Source of the DNA: Sediminicola sp040566555
GTDB taxonomy: Bacteria; Bacteroidota; Bacteroidia; Flavobacteriales; Flavobacteriaceae
Direction of reading: 5' to 3'
Assembly: GCF_040566555.1 (NCBI RefSeq)
Contig: NZ_JBEWYP010000001.1
Location: 248,001 to 312,000 of the forward strand
DNA: 64,000 bases
Position 1 is the stretch's first letter, and every line of letters starts with the position of its first letter. The notes under the pieces were generated by a model that made no database searches, had not been told where the DNA came from, and saw only the letters and a program-made list of their open reading frames with translations. The position numbers and the translations under genes were made by a program. Below, piece after piece: positions 43,095 through 50,290 of this stretch.

Positions 43095-44123
43095 TTAATA
43101 GCTTTGTTCTAGTTCCCCAAGTAATTCTCCGTCGTCCCCAACCATTTTGAAAATCACCGATTTTTGATTAAAGTCGAAATGTAATAGTCCAAAACTTTTC
43201 GTGTTAACCACTTCTCCCACTCTATATGGATTGGGTTCCCCCGAAAAACTTGAATAGACATGGGTAAGGCCACTACTGGTGAAATCTATCAAGGGATAAG
43301 CAAGTCCATCAACATTTGTCCTGGAAAATTCCGATATGTGTCTATCTCCACTTAAAATAACCACTCCATTTGCATTTGAGGAGGCGATCAAATTTTTTAA
43401 ACGGTCTACTTCATGAGGAAAATTACCCCAGCATTCAAAACCATGCTCATTGGATAAAAACTGAATACTACTAACGATGATATTAAAATTTGCTTTGGAA
43501 TTGTTCAATTCATTTTGTAGCCAGGCCCATTGGGCTGTCCCTAATACCGTTCCTTGTCCATAAACATTTGGTTTATTTCTCTTTTTTGTTTCCCTGTCCG
43601 GGGTCAGGGCAGTTCTAAAATATCTGGTATCCAAAACGATGATCTTAATATTCCCTTCAGGCAAAGTATAATCATGACTGGCATATACCCCTTCCTGTGA
43701 TCTTCTGGGACTATCCATTGGTACATCCATAAAGTCCAGAAATTCCTGTTGACTCCATGTTTTTCCTTTGAACTCCACTCCCCCATCATTTAAACCATAG
43801 TCGTGATCATCCCAAGTACCGATAACTGGTATTTGGGTTTTTAATAAGGCATATCCTTCAACCCTATCTTGTTCCAAATACATTTCCCTTAATTTATTCC
43901 TATTATCCGTATCCGCATAGATAATATCTCCCCCCCAGATCCACACATCTGGATTAGAGGCAACTATATCATCCCATAAAGGATTGTTCAAACTACTCTT
44001 GTTACAGGAACCAAATGCAATGGTGAAGTCGGAAACCGTGGGCTTCGGCATCTTGGTTGTAACTGCTGATTTACAACCATTAAATAGAATAATAAAAATA
44101 AAATAATACACTATTTTTCCCAT
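43095..44123 (-). CDS. PhoD-like alkaline phosphatase family lipoprotein
   Basis: 342 residues from the ATG at 44123. The frame extends to a TTG at 44150, which is part of the -7 box, so it is rejected. MGKIVYYFIFIILFNGCKS is a lipoprotein signal (lipobox FNGC). The metallophosphatase core has FGSCNKSSLNNP, VWIWGGDIIYAD, GTWDDHDYGLNDGG, VLDTRYFR and ILSGDRHISEFSR, which bind the metal pair in PhoD enzymes. It lacks the long N-terminal domain of B. subtilis PhoD. Phosphodiesterase or phosphomonoesterase acting outside the inner membrane. Confidence 0.9.
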   Translation of the reverse strand: MGKIVYYFIFIILFNGCKSAVTTKMPKPTVSDFTIAFGSCNKSSLNNPLWDDIVASNPDVWIWGGDIIYADTDNRNKLREMYLEQDRVEGYALLKTQIPVIGTWDDHDYGLNDGGVEFKGKTWSQQEFLDFMDVPMDSPRRSQEGVYASHDYTLPEGNIKIIVLDTRYFRTALTPDRETKKRNKPNVYGQGTVLGTAQWAWLQNELNNSKANFNIIVSSIQFLSNEHGFECWGNFPHEVDRLKNLIASSNANGVVILSGDRHISEFSRTNVDGLAYPLIDFTSSGLTHVYSSFSGEPNPYRVGEVVNTKSFGLLHFDFNQKSVIFKMVGDDGELLGELEQSY

Positions 44124-44147
44124 GCAGAATTGTTTTAAACCGATGCT

Positions 44148-44155
44148 CAAAAATA
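44148..44155 (-). promoter_or_regulatory. -7 promoter box of the phoD-like gene
   Basis: TATTTTTG on the minus strand, ending 24 bases before the ATG at 44123. Confidence 0.6.
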
Positions 44156-44190
44156 AGACTTTTAAGAATAAGGTCTATATGATAAAATTG

Positions 44191-44198
44191 TATCTTTG
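44191..44198 (+). promoter_or_regulatory. -7 box placed five bases before ATG (leaderless promoter)
   Basis: TATCTTTG, then five bases, then the ATG at 44204. With the usual box-to-start distance in this phylum the mRNA would begin at or within two bases of the start codon. Confidence 0.65.
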
Positions 44199-44203
44199 CG
44201 CCC

Positions 44204-45220
44204 ATGAATTTGAAGGATATAGAAGCTACTGAGGCATTACTCTCATCGCCACAAAAAATTGTAATAGTACCACACAAAAACCCTGATGGAGATGCTATCG
44301 GCTCAACTATGGGCCTTTATCACTATCTAAAAAACAGAGGTCAGGATGCAACGGTGATTTCACCAAATGATTATCCCAAGTTTTTAAAATGGATTCCCGG
44401 TAATGAACACATCGTGAATTTTGAAAAAGATTCCAATCACGCCAAACAACTCATTGCAGAGGCCACTATAATTTTTACACTGGATTTCAACCACCTTGGA
44501 AGAATAGACCAAATGCAGCCCTATTTGCAAGAGGCCAAGGCAACATTTATCATGATCGACCATCATCAGGCTCCTGGTGACTATGCAGATATCATGTATT
44601 CCGATGTAAGCATGAGCTCTACCTGTGAAATGGTATATAATTTTATAGAATTCCTGGGCCATAGGGATCAGATCAATGCCGATATAGCCAATTGCCTTTA
44701 CACGGGAATTATGACCGACACAGGTTCCTTTAAGTTTCTCTCCACCACAAGCAGAACCCATAGGGTCGCCGCCGATTTAATAGACAAAGGTGCCAACAAC
44801 ACCTTAATTCACAATAAGGTTTTTGACACCAATACCCCTAGTCGCCTACATCTTTTAGGATGTGCTCTTAAAAATATGGTCATCATGGAGGATTACCATA
44901 CGGCCTTTATCACTTTGAGTCAAGAAGAGCTGGACAGCAATAATTATAAAAAAGGAGACACAGAAGGTTTTGTCAATTATGGACTAACCTTGGATGGTAT
45001 TTGTTTTGCAGTGATTTTCATTGAAAACAAAGAGGATGGCATTATTAAGATTTCCTTTAGGTCCGAAGGTGATTTTTCTGTAAATGAATTTGCAAAAAAA
45101 CACTTTCAAGGTGGTGGGCACACCAATGCCGCTGGCGGAAAAAGTGATATGCCATTAGAGGAGACAACAGCTTATTTTGTGTCCTTATTGGAAAACTATA
45201 AAGAACAATTGAACGCATGA
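44204..45220 (+). CDS. DHH-family phosphoesterase, NrnA-like (nanoRNase / pAp phosphatase)
   Basis: 338 residues. DHH domain: VPHKNPDGDAIGST, FTLDFNHLGRID and the name motif MIDHHQAPGDY. LYTGIMTDTGSFKF contains a further metal Asp. The DHHA1 domain near the C-terminus has ISFRSEGDFSVNEFAKKHFQGGGHTNAAGG. It degrades short RNA oligonucleotides and/or dephosphorylates pAp. The stop overlaps the gldI start (ATGA). A -7 box sits five bases before ATG. Confidence 0.93.
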   Translation: MNLKDIEATEALLSSPQKIVIVPHKNPDGDAIGSTMGLYHYLKNRGQDATVISPNDYPKFLKWIPGNEHIVNFEKDSNHAKQLIAEATIIFTLDFNHLGRIDQMQPYLQEAKATFIMIDHHQAPGDYADIMYSDVSMSSTCEMVYNFIEFLGHRDQINADIANCLYTGIMTDTGSFKFLSTTSRTHRVAADLIDKGANNTLIHNKVFDTNTPSRLHLLGCALKNMVIMEDYHTAFITLSQEELDSNNYKKGDTEGFVNYGLTLDGICFAVIFIENKEDGIIKISFRSEGDFSVNEFAKKHFQGGGHTNAAGGKSDMPLEETTAYFVSLLENYKEQLNA

Positions 45221-45771
45221 AATATTTATTGACCCTTTTAGTCTTGAGCATATCTTTGGTATCCTGTCAGGAGGCAGAACCAAGAAGGCCTATAAAAGTA
45301 AGGACAGGTAGTTTTTTTAAAGAAACCATAAAGCGAAACAAAGAACTGCTGGCCCAAGAAGAAAAACAGATCAAGGAAATCATAGCAAGGGACACGGCTC
45401 ACACCTACCTAAGCAGTTCACAGGGTTCATGGTATTATTATGAAATAAAAAATGATTCTGTGGCCTACACTCCAAAACCTGACGATCTGGTTACATTTAC
45501 CTACAATTTGGTGAGTTTCTCCAATGATACCATTTACAAAAGTGAGGAAATGGGGACAATACAGTACAAGGTGGACAAGCAGAACCTTTTTCCAGGTTTA
45601 AGAAATAGTATAAAATTACTGAGGGAGGGAGAAAAGGCAACCTTTTTATTTCCTTCTTCCTTGGCCTATGGCTACCATGGGGATGATAAAAAAATAGGCA
45701 CCAATATACCCGTTAAATCAACCATAACACTTTTAAAAATAGAAAAACTAAAAGACAGTATCCAAAATTAA
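45217..45771 (+). CDS. gldI: Gliding-motility peptidyl-prolyl isomerase lipoprotein GldI
   Basis: 184 residues. The lipoprotein signal MKYLLTLLVLSISLVSC leads to a charged linker (SFFKETIKRNKELLAQEEKQ), then an FKBP domain (about 85-178: PDDLVTFTYNLVSFSNDTIY, then LFPGLRNSIKLLREGEKATFLFPSSLAYG). This matches GldI, an FKBP-type isomerase lipoprotein needed for gliding and T9SS function in Flavobacterium johnsoniae. It overlaps the NrnA-like gene by four bases and precedes another isomerase by 14 bases. Confidence 0.9.
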   Translation: MKYLLTLLVLSISLVSCQEAEPRRPIKVRTGSFFKETIKRNKELLAQEEKQIKEIIARDTAHTYLSSSQGSWYYYEIKNDSVAYTPKPDDLVTFTYNLVSFSNDTIYKSEEMGTIQYKVDKQNLFPGLRNSIKLLREGEKATFLFPSSLAYGYHGDDKKIGTNIPVKSTITLLKIEKLKDSIQN

Positions 45772-45785
45772 ATTTATTGAAAAAA

Positions 45786-46907
45786 ATGAAAAAAGCATAT
45801 TTATTATTCGTGGCCGCGGCCATAGCCCTTACAAGTTGTAAATCTAGCCAACATGCCGACTTAGGCGATGGCTTGTTCGCCAATATCCAAACCAATAAGG
45901 GCGATATCATTATTAAATTGGAAAGTGAAAACACTCCTGTTACCGTTGCAAATTTTGTTTCCTTGGCAGAAGGTACCAGTCCATTTGTCAGTGATAGTCT
46001 AAAAGGCAAAAAATACTATGATGGACTTGTTTTCCACAGAGTGATCAAGGACTTCATGATCCAAGGAGGCGATCCCACAGGTACAGGAAGAGGAAACCCA
46101 GGATATAAATTCAAGGATGAGTTCAATGACTCCCTAACCCATTCCAAGGCCGGTATTCTTTCTATGGCCAATTCTGGTCCAACCACAAATGGTAGTCAGT
46201 TTTTTATCACCCATAAAGAAACACCATTCTTAGATGGCAGACATACCGTTTTCGGCGAAGTTGTAGAAGGCATGGAGGTTGTTGATAGCATTGCCAATGT
46301 AAAAACTTCTATAGAACCTATGACAAAAGATAGGCCTATTGAAGATGTTGTCATGAATAAGGTAGAGATCATCCGTAATGGGAAAGATGCCAAAAAGTTT
46401 GATGCCGTTAAGATTATGACCGATTATTTTGCTGAAGAAGAGGCAAAAATAAAGGCCATGGAAAAAATGAAAGCTGACTTCTCAGCCGAAATTGAAAAAC
46501 AAAAGGCAGAAGCTGAAACCTTGGCTTCAGGACTTAAGATCTATAGCATTCAAAAAGGGACGGGAGAGTCTCCAAGAGTAGGTCAGCAAGTAAATGTATT
46601 CTACGCAGGTTATTTAGAATCTGGCGAATTGTTCGACAGTAATGTTGAGGCTGTCGCCGTAAAATATGGCAAATTTGACGAGAGAAGAAAAGTAGGTGGC
46701 GGTTATGAAGCCATTCCTATGGATTATAGCCCAGAAGCACGGTTGATAGCTGGTTTTAGAGAAGGTCTATTATCTATGAAGGTAGGTGATAAAGTTCGCT
46801 TGTTCATTCCATCTCATTTGGGTTACGGTCCTTCTGGAGCAGGAAATGTAATTCCTCCAAATGCCGATCTAGTATTTGATTTGGAAATCACTGGGATAAC
46901 GGAATAA
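45786..46907 (+). CDS. Peptidyl-prolyl isomerase lipoprotein, cyclophilin-FKBP fusion
   Basis: 373 residues from the ATG at 45786; a TTG nine bases earlier is ignored. Signal peptide with lipobox LTSC. Cyclophilin domain about 32-195 (GDIIIKLESENTPVTVANFV, FHRVIKDFMIQGGDPTGTG, NGSQFFITHKETPFLDGRHTVFG). A helical linker (about 205-245, ADFSAEIEKQKAEAETLASG) leads to an FKBP domain about 250-373 (VNVFYAGYLESGELFDSN, IAGFREGLLSMKVGDKVRLFIPSHLGYG). It thus carries two isomerase folds in one periplasmic chain. Downstream of gldI, it probably assists folding of exported proteins. Confidence 0.93.
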   Translation: MKKAYLLFVAAAIALTSCKSSQHADLGDGLFANIQTNKGDIIIKLESENTPVTVANFVSLAEGTSPFVSDSLKGKKYYDGLVFHRVIKDFMIQGGDPTGTGRGNPGYKFKDEFNDSLTHSKAGILSMANSGPTTNGSQFFITHKETPFLDGRHTVFGEVVEGMEVVDSIANVKTSIEPMTKDRPIEDVVMNKVEIIRNGKDAKKFDAVKIMTDYFAEEEAKIKAMEKMKADFSAEIEKQKAEAETLASGLKIYSIQKGTGESPRVGQQVNVFYAGYLESGELFDSNVEAVAVKYGKFDERRKVGGGYEAIPMDYSPEARLIAGFREGLLSMKVGDKVRLFIPSHLGYGPSGAGNVIPPNADLVFDLEITGITE

Positions 46908-46930
46908 CAATCTTTTGTAAGCATAAAAAA

Positions 46931-46957
46931 AAGCTCGCAATTTGCGAGCTTTTTTGT
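46931..46957. terminator. Bidirectional terminator
   Basis: AAGCTCGCA / TGCGAGCTT with a 3-base loop, flanked by A-run and T-run, between the convergent isomerase and CBS genes. Confidence 0.85.
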
Positions 46958-46996
46958 TTTATAAGTTAACCTAAATGAATTGGTAACTCCTATGTT

Positions 46997-47458
46997 TTAC
47001 CAACTTTGAGACTTTAATTCTATGGTAGCCTTAAGGATATCCATCTGAGATATCTGACCTACCAGGACACCATTCTCCACAATAGGAAAGCGTCGCCTTT
47101 TGGCTTGTAAAAATTTATTGGCCGCATCAAATATATCCATATTACCATCGATGGTCTCTACATTGGAAATCATATGCTGTCCAACAGTCCTGGTCTCACC
47201 CGGAAGATTGTGATACTTGCTTTCACTGATGTGTTTGATACAATCCCCCTCGGAAATCATTCCGACAAGTTCATAATTATCGTTCACGACCGGTCCACCA
47301 GATATCCTATACTTGATCAATTGGACAATTACTTCTTCCACCGACTGCTCCGGCTTGAAGGTAATCAGTTTTTTGGTCATATAATCACTAACCTTTAACG
47401 AGACCATATCCTTGGATTCCCGCTGTTTCATTGGCCCTTGAAAACTCTTGATTCCCAT
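46997..47458 (-). CDS. CBS-domain pair protein
   Basis: 153 residues made of two CBS motifs (about 25-80 and 90-148): VSDYMTKKLITFKPEQSVEEV with SGGPVVNDNYELVGMISEGDCIK, then VGQHMISNVETIDGNMDIFDA with RRFPIVENGVLVGQISQMDIL. Such tandem CBS (Bateman) modules bind adenine nucleotides and sense energy state. It is free-standing with no attached enzyme. Partner unknown. Confidence 0.9.
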   Translation of the reverse strand: MGIKSFQGPMKQRESKDMVSLKVSDYMTKKLITFKPEQSVEEVIVQLIKYRISGGPVVNDNYELVGMISEGDCIKHISESKYHNLPGETRTVGQHMISNVETIDGNMDIFDAANKFLQAKRRRFPIVENGVLVGQISQMDILKATIELKSQSW

Positions 47459-47547
47459 AATTAGTTCATTTTAAGACAATCTTTAAATTACTAAAAACAA
47501 GCGAGTTATCCAATAAATTTGAGTTAAATTATTAGTGGATCTAAAAC

Positions 47548-49014
47548 CTATTTCTCCTTCCTTGGTATATCTTTAAGTATTTCCAACAAAAATTTCCAAA
47601 ACTTCTGGACCGATGGAATACTTACTCTTTCATCCGGAGAATGGGCACCTTTGATAGTGGGACCAAAACTGATCATGTCCATATCGGGGTAATTTTTGCC
47701 CAGAATGCCACATTCCAATCCAGCATGGCAAGCAACCACATTAGCGCTATCCCCAAATACATTTTCATACTTTTTTTCCAACACCTTTAGAATATCCGAA
47801 TCAGGATTGGGATTCCACCCTGGATAATCCCCACTGAGTGTCACCTCACAGCCAGCGAGTTCAAATGCACATTTCAAGGAATTTGCCAAATCCAATTTAG
47901 CAGAATTTACGGAAGACCTCGTTAGGCACATAATTTCCACAAGTCCATCTTTTACAATTACCCTGGCTATATTATTGGAGGTTTCCACCAAGTCTTCCAT
48001 TGCAGCACTCATGGCATAAACACCATTTTTGGCAGCATAGATCGCTTTTATTAATTTTTGCTGAGCATCTGAATCCATCATTAATGTAGGAACTTCAACC
48101 TTCCCTACCCTGACTTCCAACTGCGGTTCTGTATACTTTAATTCATCTTTAATGGTTTCCACCAAGACCGATATCTCATTTTCAAATTGTGCCATATGCT
48201 TTTCCTCAACAACAACCACAGCAAAACTTTCTCTGGGAATGGCATTACGAAGGCTTCCGCCATTAATTTCAGAAACTCCGATATTAAAATCAACACAAGC
48301 CATATAAAGCAGCCTGTTCATGAGTTTATTGGCATTCCCAAATCCTCTATGGATATCCATCCCACTATGTCCACCTTGCAAACCTTTCACGGTAATGGAA
48401 AAAGCCATATGATTTTTGGGAACAGTTACCTCCTTATATTTTCTCGTTGCAGTAACATCTATACCACCAGCGCAGCCTATATCTATCTCATCATCCTCCT
48501 CGGTATCCAGATTCAGTAATATTTCACCTTGTAACACGCCACCTTTGAGTCCCATAGCGCCAGTCATACCAGTTTCTTCATCAATAGTAAACAAAGCCTC
48601 TATTGCCGGATGAACCACGGTATCACTTTCCAATAAGGCCATGATTGCAGCAACTCCCATACCATTATCCGCCCCAAGGGTTGTTCCTTTTGCCTTTACC
48701 CAATCCCCTTCAATCTTCATCTCTATTCCTTGTACATCAAAATCAAAAACAGTGTCCGAATTTTTTTGGTGCACCATGTCCAAATGCGATTGCAGGGTAA
48801 CCATTTTTCTGTCCTCCATGCCACTTGTAGCTGGCTTACGGATGATGACATTACCAACCTCATCTTTAAACGTTTCCAATCCCAGGGATGTTCCAAAATC
48901 CATCATAAATTGAATAACTCGTTCCTCTTTTTTTGAGGGTCTTGGGACCGCATTCAAATCAGCGAATTTGTTCCAAACATTTGCGGGTTCCAATTGACGT
49001 ACTTCTTTGCTCAT
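47548..49014 (-). CDS. pepD: Aminoacyl-histidine dipeptidase (Xaa-His, M20)
   Basis: 488 residues. M20 metallopeptidase: first metal His and Asp in TLQSHLDMVHQKN, bridging Asp in GTTLGADNGMGVAAIMALL, catalytic Glu in FTIDEETGMTGAMGL, then NLDTEEDDEIDIGCAGG. The lid domain holds GLQGGHSGMDIHRGFGNA. The C-terminal metal His is in GAHSPDERVSIPS. It hydrolyses dipeptides such as carnosine-type substrates in the cytosol. A -7 box lies at 49036 on the same strand. Confidence 0.95.
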   Translation of the reverse strand: MSKEVRQLEPANVWNKFADLNAVPRPSKKEERVIQFMMDFGTSLGLETFKDEVGNVIIRKPATSGMEDRKMVTLQSHLDMVHQKNSDTVFDFDVQGIEMKIEGDWVKAKGTTLGADNGMGVAAIMALLESDTVVHPAIEALFTIDEETGMTGAMGLKGGVLQGEILLNLDTEEDDEIDIGCAGGIDVTATRKYKEVTVPKNHMAFSITVKGLQGGHSGMDIHRGFGNANKLMNRLLYMACVDFNIGVSEINGGSLRNAIPRESFAVVVVEEKHMAQFENEISVLVETIKDELKYTEPQLEVRVGKVEVPTLMMDSDAQQKLIKAIYAAKNGVYAMSAAMEDLVETSNNIARVIVKDGLVEIMCLTRSSVNSAKLDLANSLKCAFELAGCEVTLSGDYPGWNPNPDSDILKVLEKKYENVFGDSANVVACHAGLECGILGKNYPDMDMISFGPTIKGAHSPDERVSIPSVQKFWKFLLEILKDIPRKEK

Positions 49015-49035
49015 ATGATTCTATAAAGTTGAACC

Positions 49036-49043
49036 CAAAAATA
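49036..49043 (-). promoter_or_regulatory. -7 promoter box of pepD
   Basis: TATTTTTG on the minus strand, ending 21 bases before the ATG at 49014. Confidence 0.6.
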
Positions 49044-49127
49044 CACATTGAAAAACGACTACGCCACAGTTGTGACCATTTAACATTTAATTAGAGCATT
49101 GGTCTACAAATACTAATTCTGATTGGT

Positions 49128-49135
49128 TATTTTTG
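49128..49135 (+). promoter_or_regulatory. -7 box placed five bases before ATG (leaderless promoter)
   Basis: TATTTTTG, five bases, then the ATG at 49141. It makes the in-frame TTG at 49123 part of the promoter and not a start. Confidence 0.65.
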
Positions 49136-49140
49136 ATTTG

Positions 49141-50208
49141 ATGAACAACCGATTAAAAAATACTATTGCCCTATCCCTTATCCCACAAATTATTCTGGTT
49201 AAATGGATAGGACAATACCCCAGATTTATAGAATCTTACTATAGTTTAGGGGTATACCCATTTATATCCAAAATCTCAAGAACAGCTTTTGGGTGGATTC
49301 CTTTTTCCATCGGTGATATCATTTATGCGCTGTTGTTCCTGGCCATTATACGCTATTTAATTTTGAACAGGAACAAGATAAAACAACAACCCAAGTCCTT
49401 TATCCTAAATATTTTTGTGGTACTCTCAACGGCCTATTTCACGTTTCATCTTCTTTGGGGCCTAAATTATTATAGGACCCCTTTAAGCGAGACTCTGTCA
49501 TTGGAAGAAACCAATAACAGCCAAGCTTTGGAAACATTTGTAGAAAAGTTGATTGACAAGACCAATGAAACACACATGCTCATTACAGCTGATAGCACAC
49601 AATTGGTTAAGGTGCCCTATTCCAAAAAGCAAATATTAGAGAAGACGGTAAAAGGATATCAAGAATTAGAATCCCAATTTTCCATTTTTCATTACCAACG
49701 GCCGAGTCTCAAAAATTCCTTGTTTAGCAAAGGCCTTTCTTATATGGGTTATGGCGGATACCTCAATCCATTTACAAATGAGGCGCAAGTAAACGCATTA
49801 CTTCCCAATTTTAGGTATCCTGTGGTCGCAGGACACGAAGTGGGACACCAGTTAGGCTATTCAGCTGAAAATGAAACCAATTTTATAGGATACCTAGTTA
49901 CTTCTTCTAATAGCGATATCTATTTTAAGTATTCCGCTTATTCCTATGCTCTTGCTTATTGCCTTTCCGATATTAGGAAAAGAGACGAGCCTACATTTGA
50001 AAGGTTGTTCAAAACAATAAATGGTGGAGTGAAAAAAAACTACAATGAGATATCCGAATTCTGGTTGACCTATAAAAATCCGACTGAACCAGTTTTTAAA
50101 TCCATTTTCGACACTTTTTTAAAGGCCAATAACCAGTCTAAAGGCATCGATAGCTACAACGCCGTGGTGACGCTTTTAATAAATTACCATGAAGAGCACC
50201 CTTTATAA
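49141..50208 (+). CDS. DUF3810 family membrane metallopeptidase
   Basis: 355 residues from the ATG at 49141. An N-terminal membrane part has three helices (about 8-25, 55-75, 90-108; SIGDIIYALLFLAIIRYLIL). The soluble domain (about 120-355) carries the zinc-peptidase motif GHEVGHQLGY followed by ENETNFIGYL, a possible third ligand Glu (gluzincin layout). DUF3810 belongs to the HExxH peptidase clan, but no substrate is known. It may act on envelope proteins. The three N-terminal helices imply the catalytic part faces the periplasm if the N-terminus is inside (inference). Confidence 0.85.
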   Translation: MNNRLKNTIALSLIPQIILVKWIGQYPRFIESYYSLGVYPFISKISRTAFGWIPFSIGDIIYALLFLAIIRYLILNRNKIKQQPKSFILNIFVVLSTAYFTFHLLWGLNYYRTPLSETLSLEETNNSQALETFVEKLIDKTNETHMLITADSTQLVKVPYSKKQILEKTVKGYQELESQFSIFHYQRPSLKNSLFSKGLSYMGYGGYLNPFTNEAQVNALLPNFRYPVVAGHEVGHQLGYSAENETNFIGYLVTSSNSDIYFKYSAYSYALAYCLSDIRKRDEPTFERLFKTINGGVKKNYNEISEFWLTYKNPTEPVFKSIFDTFLKANNQSKGIDSYNAVVTLLINYHEEHPL

Positions 50209-50290
50209 TGTTAAAAAAAAGTGAATACGCGTTAAAAGAGTCTTAAGAATTCTACCTTTAAAGAGACTAATTTAAAATACCCTTATAAAA

